Positions 10,474-20,086 of a stretch of DNA of 64,000 nucleotides are shown piece after piece. The notes under the pieces are model-generated. The model did no database searches. It was not told the origin of the DNA and was given only the letters and a program-made list of their open reading frames with translations. Source of the stretch: Symbiodinium natans (Eukaryota > Sar > Dinophyceae > Suessiales > Symbiodiniaceae); assembly GCA_905221605.1 (NCBI GenBank), contig CAJNDS010000391.1:454930-518929 (forward strand). Reading direction: 5' to 3'. The stretch's first letter is position 1. Each line of letters starts with the position of its first letter. The position numbers and the translations under genes are program-made.

Positions 10474-10611
10474 TTGGGATGGTACCCTTTATACTAACAG
10501 TCCTCAATAGGGTTTAGGGTTTAGGGTTTAGGGTTTAGGGTTTAGGGATTATAGTGCCCCCAAGATTGTAATCACTATTAAGGACTGTTCGTAGAAGGGG
10601 GGACATCCTAT
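10474..10611. mobile_element. Family B copy carrying a telomere tract
   Basis: Left end CTTGGGATGGTACCCTTTAT, right end complementary. The centre reads CAATAGGG, then five TTTAGGG units, then ATTATAGTGCCCC. The copy at 38273 has AATAGGG joined straight to ATTAT, so the tract is an insertion. Confidence 0.8.
10513..10547 (+). repeat. Telomere-like tract inside an introner
   Basis: Exactly five TTTAGGG units placed after the pre-existing TAGGG of the family B element. Confidence 0.95.
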
Positions 10612-10800
10612 AATACGATTGGCTCTTTCTCAAGGAACCCTTAAAGGGATCTACTTCTTTGGGATCCTGGCAGGGGTCTAGGTGGTGGGCTGTTTGCGCT
10701 TCCTGCTGTAGGCATCGGAGGCAGAGTAGAGTGGCCGTCAAGGGGTCCATTTCAATCGCAGAGTTAAGCTGATGACCCCAAACGCCCCTCTACGGATGCC

Positions 10801-11180
10801 TTTATATATATATATATATATGTATATATACTATACTATCTACTATACACTATATACGATGTACGATATACTATATACTATACACATATATATACACACA
10901 CATATATATATATTTGTATATATTACATACACACGCATTTTGTCATGACAGCCTTCGGATGCGTCTCTCATCCACGCTGAGCAAGCAGCGGCTCTTGCAC
11001 TGCATATCCAACTAGCTGCTAATCGCAGCCCCACTGTGTAAACCACCATGAGGACGGTCACACATAGCAGCTCCTCGAGTCAGCTGCGCAACATGCACAC
11101 GCAAATACGTATACACATGGTGTGTGTATATATATATATATGCATATGTGTGCGTGTATATGTATATATAGATATATTGG
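10801..11180. repeat. TA/CA dinucleotide-rich stretches
   Basis: TA runs at 10801-10930 and 11128-11178 with ordinary DNA between. The open frames here are low-complexity and not credited. Confidence 0.8.
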
Positions 11181-11289
11181 TCCACGCACGTGGATCCAGC
11201 TCCAGGCGGGGAAGCTCGCACACGAGGGTTACATCCCAGTCCAGCTCCTTGCCAAGTTCCAAGGGGCCGAAAAGAGGGGTTTTCACCCA

Positions 11290-11341
11290 GGGTTTAGGGT
11301 TTAGGGTTTAGGGTTTAGGGTTTAGGGTTTAGGGTTTAGGG
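11290..11341 (+). repeat. Internal telomere-like tract
   Basis: Seven perfect TTTAGGG units. Confidence 0.95.
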
Positions 11342-11806
11342 GTACTCAAGTCCTTTGGGGTTTCGGTGCCCAGGGGCATTCAAGATGATTCTGATGACTC
11401 TGGCTTGGTCCTCGTCTTCAGAAAAGCTCACGAAGAAGAGTTGTAGCTATAAGACTGAACAACTTATTCAGGACAAATCAAGAATGATGGAACGAGGGCG
11501 AATGCCAAACGGTGGACACTTGCTTTTGGTGAGTATGGGGCAAGTTGAATCTCAGATTATGCAGGGAAATGGATTAAATGGATTATAACAAGATTCTACA
11601 TTTCTTGGACTCACAGCCCGTGCTATCCCATCTGATGGTGTGTAAGGCTTCAAGAAGTGAGTATAGCTTTCGACATTAGGCCATGACGCAATAGGGAGCG
11701 TGGAGCGTCTTCTGGCTACCTGTTCTCAACAGCTCACCCGTAACGTTCCTTTTCCCTTCACCCTCATGAACCACAGCACTTCAGGAAACAAACGCAGGCG
11801 TAGTTA

Positions 11807-11847
11807 CCCTAAACCCTAAACCCTAAACCCTAAACCCTAAACCCTAA
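11807..11847 (-). repeat. Internal telomere-like tract
   Basis: Six CCCTAAA units. Confidence 0.95.
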
Positions 11848-11989
11848 TTACACTTCCTGAACCCAGGTGAGCAGCACTCTGATTCTCGGGGCTCCTCCCT
11901 GGCCCCTTCGCGCAGCGCCTCGCGCAAGTCCACGCGCGAGAGGAGCGCGATCGCCGTCCGGAAGACGCGCCTCGGTCCAGCAGTGATTT

Positions 11990-12128
11990 CCCCCTCATTC
12001 TAAGGGAATGAGGTTTAGGGTTTAGGGTTTAGGGTTTAGGGTGGTTCTTAAGAGAATGAGGGAATGAGGGCCCTATAGATACCCTGTGAGGGATCATAAA
12101 GGGCCCTCATTCCCTAGAACCAGCCAAT
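11990..12128. mobile_element. Family C copy with an embedded telomere tract
   Basis: Inverted repeats of AATGAGGGAATGAGGGCCCT and its complement. Four TTTAGGG units (12011-12042) interrupt the left arm after GGGAATGAGG. Confidence 0.65.
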
Positions 12129-12403
12129 TTTGGGGCTCAGGGTTCTCTTCGGTTGCAGAGGGTCATAGCCGATGATGGCTAGTTTTTGGGGGGCGCTTTC
12201 TTTTGCTGCATTCGGGTTAGCTCGGGTTGCGGGCGTAGGGGCTGAGGTGGATTTCCTCGGGCGTGAGGGTTTCGTAGTAAAATGGGGGGGGGGGGGGTTC
12301 GGGCTTAGGGTTCAGGATTGTAGTGGCCCAGTTCTGCTGTAAGAGGATGTTGTGGGTTTACACATTGCGCACTTCCTCTGAACAAATTAGGCCTTGTTCC
12401 CAT

Positions 12404-12514
12404 ATGGGGGGTTTCCGAAATTCGGGGTACCTAAAACTGGGGTCCGTATGATTAGGAGAATCCTACTTTTTGGGGGTTCTACATTAGGGGTCCCCTAATT
12501 TCGTAAGCCCCCTT
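12404..12514. mobile_element. Introner/MITE family D, tract-free copy
   Basis: Begins GGGGGGTTTCCGAAATTC and ends CCCTAATTTCGTAAGCCCCC. In this copy CCGAAATTC joins GGGGTACC directly, which gives the empty site for the copy at 30433. Confidence 0.75.
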
Positions 12515-12537
12515 ATCCTTCTTCACTGGGTGCGCCC

Positions 12538-12656
12538 ACCCTAAACGTAAACCCCAAACCCCAAACCCTAAACCCCAAACCCTAAACCCTAAACCCTAAA
12601 CCCTAAACTGACGGGTGGCAAAAAACCCTAAACCCTAAACCCTAAACCCTAAACCA
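12538..12656 (-). repeat. Two telomere-like tracts split by a short cassette
   Basis: CCCTAAA and CCCCAAA units, interrupted at about 12608-12625 by CTGACGGGTGGCAAAA, a member of the recurrent GGCGGGTGGCAAAA cassette. Confidence 0.9.
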
Positions 12657-12662
12657 CCTGAG

Positions 12663-12780
12663 GAGCAACAGCTCTGTTGGCTCTTCCCTGGCTCTTATGG
12701 ATCCGTGGCGCAAAAGAGGCTGGGAGGATGAATCCCCCCCAAGCCTTGTTGTGGGTCTCTTCCAAGGCTTCGCCCTGGAG
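12663..12780 (+). CDS. Coding exon ending at a telomere-tract donor
   Basis: Open plus-strand exon after CACCTGAG. It contains SSLALMDPWRKRGWEDE and PPSLVVGLFQGFALE, and ends in GAG followed by GTTAGGGTCTAGGG. The splice donor would be the first GT of the telomere-like tract. No family is recognised. Protein-like composition and the clean donor are the evidence. Confidence 0.5.
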
Positions 12781-12902
12781 GTTAGGGTCTAGGGTTTAGG
12801 GTTTAGGGTTTAGGGTTTAGGGTCTAGGGTTTAGGGTTTAGGGTTTAGGGTTTAGGGTTCAGGGTCTAGGGTTTAGGGTTGAGGGTTGAGGGTTTAGGGT
12901 AT
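12781..12902 (+). repeat. Telomere-like tract, probable intron start
   Basis: About 17 units, mostly TTTAGGG with TCTAGGG, TTCAGGG and TTGAGGG variants. Confidence 0.95.
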
Positions 12903-12974
12903 AGAGTGCAGGGGGATTGGGGGCCTTGCTGTCACGAGTACGGGGGGGCTTGCAGGGCGGCCTTGGCTCACAGG

Positions 12975-13095
12975 GGATGTTATCGAGGCGGGCGAAGTCT
13001 CTTGGAAAAGGGTGTAGGGGGAAGCTTTCTGCTGGCTTTTGCATGGTCCAAAACGGCCCTGGATGAGAGGCCTTCCGAGTCAATCTCAATAGCTC
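12975..13095 (+). CDS. Coding-like piece (frame unresolved)
   Basis: Follows GTGCAGG and CTTGCAG acceptors. Several frames are open, including GDVIEAGEVSWKR ending at GTGTAGGGGG. A diverged copy of the GGCGAAGTCTCTTG segment lies at 41672-41700, also just before telomere-like units. Confidence 0.3.
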
Positions 13096-13171
13096 ATGAT
13101 TTCTGAGCAGGGATTGAGGGAACTAGCTGCCCTACATAGTCCCGAAAGCGTCTATTGGGTCGGGGGGAGGG

Positions 13172-13257
13172 CTAAACCCTAAACCCTAAACCCTGAACCC
13201 TGAACCCTAAACCCTAAACCCTAAACCCTAAACCCTAAACCCTAAATCCTAAACCTT
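13172..13257 (-). repeat. Internal telomere-like tract
   Basis: Twelve CCCTAAA-type units. Confidence 0.95.
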
Positions 13258-13327
13258 TACCAACTAGTTTATAAGCAATATTTGCCAGGAGGATCGCGTG
13301 CCAACAGCCGCCGCGAGTCCAAGGCTG

Positions 13328-13495
13328 GGTTTAGGGTTTAGGGTTTAGGGTTTAGGGTTTAGGGTTTAGGGTTTAGGGTTTAGGGTTTAGGGTTTAGGGT
13401 TTATAGGGTTTATAGGGTTTATAGGGTTTATAGGGTTTAGGGTTCAGAGTTTAGGGGTTATAGAGTTTAAAGGCTTAGGGTTTAGGGTTTGGCGT
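13328..13495 (+). repeat. Internal telomere-like tract, one of the longest
   Basis: About eleven perfect TTTAGGG units, grading into TTTATAGGG and then decayed units. Confidence 0.95.
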
Positions 13496-13534
13496 TCACG
13501 GACTGCAAAATGGAATGGGCTGTTTTCAGCATCA

Positions 13535-13732
13535 GTGGTGGTTGCTGTGAAATCTCATCCGGGTGCAGGTGAGAGAAGGCAGGGTGCTTCTCAGCCTGTG
13601 AGTAAAGACGTCTTTAAGAAGCTGACTTTGCCCTGTTACTCTCGAGCTTTCGTCGCCGACCCCTTGTATGCGCGTATATTCTTATACACCGCCATGTGCA
13701 TCCAGTCTTCGAAACACATAACACGTAGGCCC
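13535..13732 (+). CDS. Coding-like exon
   Basis: Reads SKDVFKKLTLPCYSRAFVAD within an open plus-strand frame directly after a telomere tract. No family is recognised. Confidence 0.3.
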
Positions 13733-13900
13733 TACTAATAATAATATTAATAATAATATTAATATAATATTAATAATAATATTAATAATAATATTAATAA
13801 TAAGATAATAATATTAATATTAATAATAATATTAATAATAATATGAAGAATAATATTAATAATAATATTAACAATTATATTAATAATTATAATTCACATA
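13733..13900. repeat. AT-rich microsatellite (AATAATATT)n
   Basis: Imperfect AAT/ATT repeat of about 160 bases. Confidence 0.95.
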
Positions 13901-14010
13901 ACACCTATAGGCTACATTGGGAATGGCAAGTCCAGCGCTCATGACGAGAGATGGGCAGTTGAAGGTGCGGTCAAACCCAACTTGTAACGAATCCAGTTAG
14001 ACGGTTGACG

Positions 14011-14108
14011 GGTTTATAGAGCTTAAAGGGCTTATAGGGTTTATAGGGCTTATAGGGTTTATAGGGTTTATAGGGTTTTTAGGGCTTAAAGGGCTTATAG
14101 GATTTACA
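14011..14108 (+). repeat. Variant telomere-like tract (TTTATAGGG)
   Basis: Nine-base TTTATAGGG and GCTTATAGG units, the same variant that ends the 13328 tract. Confidence 0.85.
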
Positions 14109-14340
14109 AGCTACAGAAGTGCAATGCAAGACAAATCTGGCACAGGCCTCAGCCATCAGTCGCACCTCCTCTGCCACCGCAGCAGAGGACGGGGCCCTCA
14201 AAGAGTGGTGATCCAGAGTGCGGAGCTTGTCACAAGCTTAACTAATAAGTGGCCGATGGCCAGCCTGCACACTGGGCTCTGAAAAAGGAATTCCGGGGCA
14301 GGGCATGATGCTCTGTAGAGTAGAATCTGGGCTTCGAGAT

Positions 14341-14411
14341 ACCCTAAACCCTAAACCCTTGGTTTTCTGTCAGCTAGGCGGCTTGGCAAAAAAACCTAAA
14401 CCCTAAACCCC
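14341..14411 (-). repeat. Telomere-like units with cassette
   Basis: CCCTAAA pairs flank GTCAGCTAGGCGGCTTGGCA and an A-run, the recurrent cassette. Confidence 0.85.
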
Positions 14412-14912
14412 AGGGAACTTCAACGTAGTCGGCTCCCCGGTTGATTCGTTGCACTTGAACTTCGGGGGGCAGAGAGGAGCCGCCACGATCCGCGACGATA
14501 ATATATTGTGATATATATATATACATAATATAGTCTAATGTCGTATAGTAGTATATATATTTTTTTATATTAGAGTACAATATAGTTTAGAATATACTTT
14601 CTAAGATATCTCATTTTTCCATATACAGGGTCTCTGTGGATATTTTTCAGTCATGTATGTGCTATACTTTGTTGAAGCTCATTTGGTTCCTCTACGGCAT
14701 GCTCTAGGCAGGTTCTAAGCCTGCAGTCTTCAGATTGGCTTTGTGGAGCCCCGACAGCATATCCCCAACAAGCACGTTGGAGTTGATCTTATTTTGGGCC
14801 CCTTGTCCGCAGTCCTAAGCACACGAAACAAACACCGCCACAGACACCCAACACTATTGGGGTGTAAACACGAGTCACACGAGGAAAACACACCCTATAG
14901 ACAGCCAAAAGA
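14412..14912. other. No gene seen
   Basis: TA-rich run at 14500-14600, then ordinary DNA. No supported coding piece. Confidence 0.4.
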
Positions 14913-15244
14913 GCCCTAAACCCTAAACCCTAAGCTTAAACCCTAAAACCTAAACCCTAAACCCTAGTTTCAAAAGGAGGAGAAGCCGAAGCTGCCCCCG
15001 CGGCAGCGGCAGCTCTCTTCGGGCGCTTGCTTGGGTAGCCAGGGCTGCAAGGAGGTCGAAGGGTCTTCGGCAAGGTTGAGGGTTTAGGGTTGAGGGTTTA
15101 GGGTTTAGGGTTTAGGGTAAAAAGGGTAAAAAGGGTTTAGGGGTAAACCTTGTCAGGAGTTTGAGCCGCCTGGCCAAGAAGGCTGGCTTTGGACTCAAAA
15201 AGCCCCCGATCTTGGGTTAAGGTTTAGGGTTTAGGGTTTAGGGG
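14913..15244. repeat. Cluster of three telomere-like tracts
   Basis: CCCTAAA at 14913-14966, TTTAGGG at 15079-15140 and 15219-15244. Both orientations occur within 330 bases. Confidence 0.9.
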
Positions 15245-15441
15245 TGGCAACCCACCTGACTGCCGAATTCCCATGCCATATCGCAGCGTGCAAAACACAA
15301 GATTACAGCCGTAAACTGCTAAACCGCGCCGGAAAGCTGCTGGCCCCTCAACCAAGCGTCCGGTCAGCCTGCATGTAGGGGCCCTTAATTGTGCCATAAG
15401 TCGTATTTACGTTATGAATCCTCTAACCGAAGTTAGTATAG

Positions 15442-15508
15442 TAACCCTAAACCCTAAACCCTAAACCCAGCTAGGCGGGTGGCAAAACCCTAAACCCTAA
15501 ACCCTACT
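15442..15508 (-). repeat. Telomere tract interrupted by the cassette
   Basis: Four CCCTAAA units, then CAGCTAGGCGGGTGGCAA, then three more units. This is the cleanest cassette example, with telomere repeat on both sides. Confidence 0.9.
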
Positions 15509-15624
15509 TGTGTCCAGGCTTAGATCTCGCTCTCTTCGACAAGGCTCGACGGCAGACTTTGGCGACGCCCCCGCAGCTACAGGCGGGGCCACCGTTCAAT
15601 ACAGGAGCCTTAAACCGAAACAAT

Positions 15625-15680
15625 AAACCCTAAACCCTAAACCCTAAACCTAGATGGTGCTGCAGAAACCCTAAACCTAT
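15625..15680 (-). repeat. Short telomere-like tracts
   Basis: Four CCCTAAA units, then a further pair near 15667. Confidence 0.85.
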
Positions 15681-15762
15681 CCAGAAAGAAATGAGGGCCC
15701 CCCCCCCTGTCATCAGAGAGGTGCCAAAGCTGCAGCTCCCCCAGCCCAGCACAACCTGGCAG

Positions 15763-16026
15763 GTTTAGGGTTTAGGGTTTAGGGTTTAGGGTTTAGGGTT
15801 TAGGTTAGGGTTTAGGGTTTAGGGCTGGTTTACTTGTTTCCTTTTGGGAGACCTTCACTGCACGAGGGATCTTCAGACATGTGGTGACATGTCCAGAGTC
15901 TCCTCCGACCAGCTGCCGAAGATCCATGCAACCAGGCTTGCGGTACCACAGGCGGCGACGTAGCAGGGGTTTAGGGTTTAGGGTTTAGGGTGTAGGGTGT
16001 AGGGTTTAGGGTTTAGGGTTTAGGGT
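15763..16026 (+). repeat. Two telomere-like tracts
   Basis: TTTAGGG at 15763-15826 and 15967-16026, about 140 bases apart. Confidence 0.95.
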
Positions 16027-16099
16027 TCTCTCTTTGTGGCATCGACGTTGGCGCGGCCCTTTTTTTGCGTCTCCGCCCGCTTCGCGTTCTCGACTCCCC

Positions 16100-16430
16100 C
16101 TCCCAACCAATGGTATCCCCCCCCCCCCCCCTTCCAGAACCCGACCGTTAACCCTAAACCCACCACGAACCTCACAGGAAGAGGGGTAAACCTAAGCCCC
16201 CGAAACAACCACGAACCAGAGGGGAGAGACCCCTGATCCCTAAACCATAGTGTGGCTGGTCTGCTTGGCGGTGTCAAAAAATCACCACGAACCACAGGGG
16301 GTGATGAGTACTCTTCGCCTACAACCCTAGACCCACCATGGGTCGGTGTGAAAACCCTAAATAAACCCTTCAGCCGAACCTTCATGAACCACAGACCATG
16401 CGTGGGGGGGGGGGGGGGGGGGAACCCCAA
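16100..16430. repeat. Poly-C/poly-G and ACCACGAACC-type repeat region
   Basis: Contains GGTATCCCCCCC, three ACCACGAACC-like motifs and an 18-base G-run at 16405-16422. The GGTATC plus poly-C motif recurs at 49330 and 49755. Open frames here are composition artefacts. Confidence 0.7.
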
Positions 16431-16575
16431 ACCTGGGAGCAGCAGAAAGTATTGGCGCTAGAGTTGGCCGCGTCTAAGCGAGACCTGCAGCCGGGTGTAA
16501 ACAAACTAAGGGTTTTTTCGTGTATGCTGGCGCATAAAAAGGTCTACAGACGTAGGTAGCAGCTGGGGAGCACAG

Positions 16576-16684
16576 GTCCAAACCCCGAAGGAAGGCAACG
16601 AAGAGGAGACGTGGGAAGAGTGGCCGTTCGGACCTTTGGGGCTTGTTGAATCCAGAGGGGCTGACTTGGAAGCTTGCTGGCAGG
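16576..16684 (+). CDS. Coding exon, acidic, unidentified
   Basis: After GGGAGCACAG the plus strand reads VQTPKEGNEEETWEEW and LVESRGADLEACWQ, and it ends at GGTTTAGGG, a single telomere unit that supplies a donor. No family is recognised. Confidence 0.4.
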
Positions 16685-16689
16685 GTTTA

Positions 16690-17360
16690 GGGAAGTTGGG
16701 AGCAGTTTCTCATGTCTTCTTTCCCCTACAGTTGGGGTAGTATGTCATGTGCAGCTGTTGCAGGCCGCCGGTGTAAGGGAGTAGCTAGCTGGCATGATTC
16801 CCTTCCCAGTGCTGCTCTTCAGCAGGAGACTCTGATGCATAGCACGAACACGATCATTTTGACTTGAACAAACTATACATTGGCCGGTTCATAATCGCCA
16901 CTTGCACCGTTGCTCTTGCTATTGCTGTTACTGCCTCTTGCTGTTTCTCATCATTCTTCCAATGGACATTTCGAGCACGACTGCCACTCCCAAATGTCTT
17001 TTTCTACTACGGAATTGCTAGTTGAAGTTGCGAATGGTAATTTCTATCACTGCCACTGACGCTGTTGCTACTTCTACTTCCGCTGCTGCTGCTACTGCTC
17101 CCTCACCACCACGACGATACAAGTCAGTCACGTTGTCACTGATGCAGCCTTCGTGTGCACACGGCTTAGCCCGCACCTTAGGGACACCTAAAGAGCTGTG
17201 ATGCTGAGTTCTTTGTTGCAATGTCAATCGAGTAGCTTGAATCAGATGCCTGGGAGCTGCCTCCCTTTCTCTTTTTGTGTAAATGGACTGTACTGGTCCG
17301 GTTATCATAGTGCCACCTTGATTCGTCAAGCTTCCCTCTAGTCTAGTCAGACTTCCGGTC
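16690..17360. other. No gene supported
   Basis: No telomere tracts. A minus-strand frame (17018-17431) is open but Ala/Val-repetitive at its end (TACTGCC-type repeat) and shows no motif. Confidence 0.3.
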
Positions 17361-17362
17361 AG

Positions 17363-17590
17363 TTGCTTCGGCAGCCGCGTGAGAGGGTGAGCATCGAACG
17401 TCGGGTTCCAAAAGGCACAATGATAACCCAAAACCGCATGAGATCGCCTTCGCCTCGCCCAGAGAGTCGCAAGCCCCTAAAGTCCTTAACCCAGACCCCT
17501 TCCTGCCTCCAGGAGCGATCACCTTCCAAAGCGATGAAACGGCGCGCCTCCGTCCCAAGCAAGACCGAAGCAGAGGCGGTGCATTTCTGA
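17363..17590 (+). CDS. Ser/Arg-rich coding-like piece
   Basis: Open to TGA, with RMRSPSPRPESRKPLKSL and SPSKAMKRRASVPSKTE. It resembles a disordered C-terminal tail. The overlapping minus frame is also open, so the strand is uncertain. Confidence 0.3.
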   Translation: MLRQPRERVSIERRVPKGTMITQNRMRSPSPRPESRKPLKSLTQTPSCLQERSPSKAMKRRASVPSKTEAEAVHF

Positions 17591-17724
17591 GGGGTTAGGG
17601 TACTTCCGGACCTTGCAGAATCGGATCAAATCACGAGAACATTCCGACCACTTCAGACAATCCAACCTAACCTGAAGTGTGCTGCCATCCAGGATCCCAC
17701 AGTCTCCACAGAAAGGGTTTTGGG

Positions 17725-17935
17725 CTTAGGGTTTAGGGTAGGAGGGCTTAGGGTTTCTAGGGTGGTAGCAGATTGCATGAGAGGCCCTTGCTCACGCATG
17801 TTCTCTGCGCAGGCCAAAGCAAAGCCGCAGATCATTCCAACCTTCAGGGATTCGATGAGGAACAAGGCCCACTCCCGCTGGCAGATGAGGGGGGTGGCTT
17901 TCGAAGTGTCAGCCCGCTAGGACGACCGGGGACCG
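17725..17935 (+). CDS. Coding-like piece after degenerate telomere units
   Basis: Degenerate TTTAGGG units (17725-17762) precede a plus-strand frame with AKAKPQIIPTFRDSMRNKA. A second frame over the same bases is also open. Unidentified. Confidence 0.25.
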
Positions 17936-18281
17936 TCTGTACCTACAGTTTTGTATGGGTTATACCTAACAATTCAGGGCAGTTACTACTACACTGTAGG
18001 TAAATAGAGTCCCAGGCATTTGCCCGCTTCAAGAGTGACGGAGGGTTACAGGACATGTTGAGGGCTGTGGGTCTCTGGACTTCTTTGTGCTGCTTGGTGG
18101 TGCTCGCTTGCTTTGACTGTTAGTCTCCGGTCACATAACGATTCTTAGTACTTACTTTTCCCCTGAAGCACAAGCCTCCTCTACAAGCAAGCCCGTATGA
18201 GGGCTTCCCAAAAGTGACCATTTGGGGCTTCCCAGAACAAGGACTACAGTTTTGTCGAGAATCTTTTTGCCGCTCCCCTGC

Positions 18282-18312
18282 TTAAACCCTAAACCCTAAA
18301 CCCTAAACCCCC
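18282..18312 (-). repeat. Internal telomere-like tract
   Basis: Four CCCTAAA units. Confidence 0.9.
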
Positions 18313-18499
18313 GTTAACTAGCCTGGCCCGCACCCCGATATGACATGCCGGTGAGTCCCCCCGTGAGAGAGAAATTCGATCGTCCTGCAACGCACACACG
18401 GCCTGCATGCGGTTATAATGGGTCCCAGCTAAGGTTTGGGTGGATACCCTGGGTGTGAAAACATAGGGTGTGACATGTTTTCTCCCAAAACCGCACGCT

Positions 18500-18556
18500 G
18501 CCTGCAACAATTCAATGCACGTGGTTGCCTGCAACAATTCGATGCACGTGGGTAGA
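18500..18556. repeat. Short tandem duplication
   Basis: CAACAATTCAATGCACGTGG repeated twice with one substitution. Confidence 0.85.
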
Positions 18557-18675
18557 AAATTAAGCAATTCAATGCGAACACACATAGGAGAGGGGGTCTT
18601 TGCCTGACCATTCTTGTGGTTCCTACTTAGGGGACGTAGTTGTGTTTTATGCCTCACACCCAACTCTCGCGACCA

Positions 18676-19110
18676 GGGCAGGAAGTGGAGGTTGAAACTG
18701 GTGATCTGTTATGGATGGCTGTGGGGGTGTCTTGTTGCATCTATTTGGTGCCGTAGACCTCATCCTCCCCCGGAATTTCCGAGTAGAGTAGGAAGCCTGG
18801 AGACGCTAATTCCCTCAAAATAGGGGCAAGACATGGAGGTGATGCAAACTGGTGAGCTGTTGAGGATGGCTGTCCGGGTGTTTTGGTGCTTCGATTTGGT
18901 GCCTCCAGCCATGTCTGCTAGGCATTATAGGTTTGCACAAATCGATGGCGAAGGGCACTGACTGGGCACAGATCAACGGGCCATCGTCTTGTGAAAAACC
19001 TGTAGGTACGAGTGAGGAACAGCCAAAAGAGGGTAAGACGTGGCGGTCGAAACTGGTGATGTGTTGCGGATGGCTGTTTGGGTGTTTTGGTGCTCCGAAT
19101 AGGACAAAAG
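18676..19110. repeat. Three diverged copies of an about 75-base segment
   Basis: Copies start near 18676, 18829 and 19035 and share AACTGGTGA, GGATGGCTGT and TTTGGTGC. On the minus strand two copies translate to APKHPxSHPQ followed by HVLP, so this could be a repeated exon of a minus-strand gene or a non-coding repeat. Confidence 0.55.
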
Positions 19111-19679
19111 CCACGTCTTCCCTCGGAAGTTGACTGCAGCACGGGGTAGCAACGGGACGACGGCGCTTTGTACAGGAAGGTAGGGTTGCGATTTTTCCAT
19201 GGACAGAGGGCTGCAAGTGAAGGAGCCCGGTCACACTTTACAGGGGGCCAGGCACACAAAACGAGTGCCTAATGAGCCCTAACATTTCGCTGTGCCTCAA
19301 GTGTCGCCGAGCCCGATGACCTGGAACTGTATAAAGGGGTGTAACTGTGTTTCGTTGTAGGGCTGGTGCTGACATCTCAGGGGCTCGGGACACCAAGCTG
19401 TGAGGGCAGAGCGGAAACTAGTGTTTCAAGTCAAGGGGTTCCAGGGCATGCGTCGCATCAACAGGGCGACGGGCATGACCTGAAGAACCTGGCCTGGACA
19501 CAGCCCCCTCGCCCGTGATGATGACGTGTTGTGGTAGCTCAGTTTGTTGTGATGGTGCGTGGGCGGTGGCGAGTTGGGGATGCTTCGGGGCCCGTTTTGC
19601 TTATGACACACACGAGTGAGACTACGATTGTTCCCTGCGGAGTGATCCCAGTGGGGTCGGCTAGGCGGGTGGCAAAAAA

Positions 19680-19862
19680 AAACCCTAAACCCTAAACCCT
19701 AAGGCCCATAGCGACCGGCCCTACACCCAAGCGCAGGCGCGGGAGACTTTCCTCCGCAAGCGCAAGACCAACTCCAACTCCAAGCTCGGCTTGGGCGTGG
19801 ACAAGGCTTTCTGTCATGGTATTGGGTTTAGGGTTTAGGGTTTAGGGTTTAGGGTTTAGGGT
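19680..19862. repeat. Two telomere-like tracts of opposite orientation
   Basis: CCCTAAA at 19680-19703, preceded by GGCTAGGCGGGTGGC plus an A-run (cassette), and TTTAGGG at 19826-19862. Confidence 0.9.
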
Positions 19863-20086
19863 GTATGGTTTCGGGTTTCGGGATTAGGGTTTGTAGCTTG
19901 GACCCCCTTAAGGTTGCACCCTTGGGTTTGGGGGCCACCCTTTTTTAAGATCCTCTAAGGGAACAATAAGGGCCATATTCGGAGTATGTATATATATATA
20001 TGGTCACCCCCCCCCCCTCGACAGACCCCGGACTTGTATTTCCGATCTGTCCAGGAAGCGGGGGGGGGGGAAGAGCACCACTCCAA

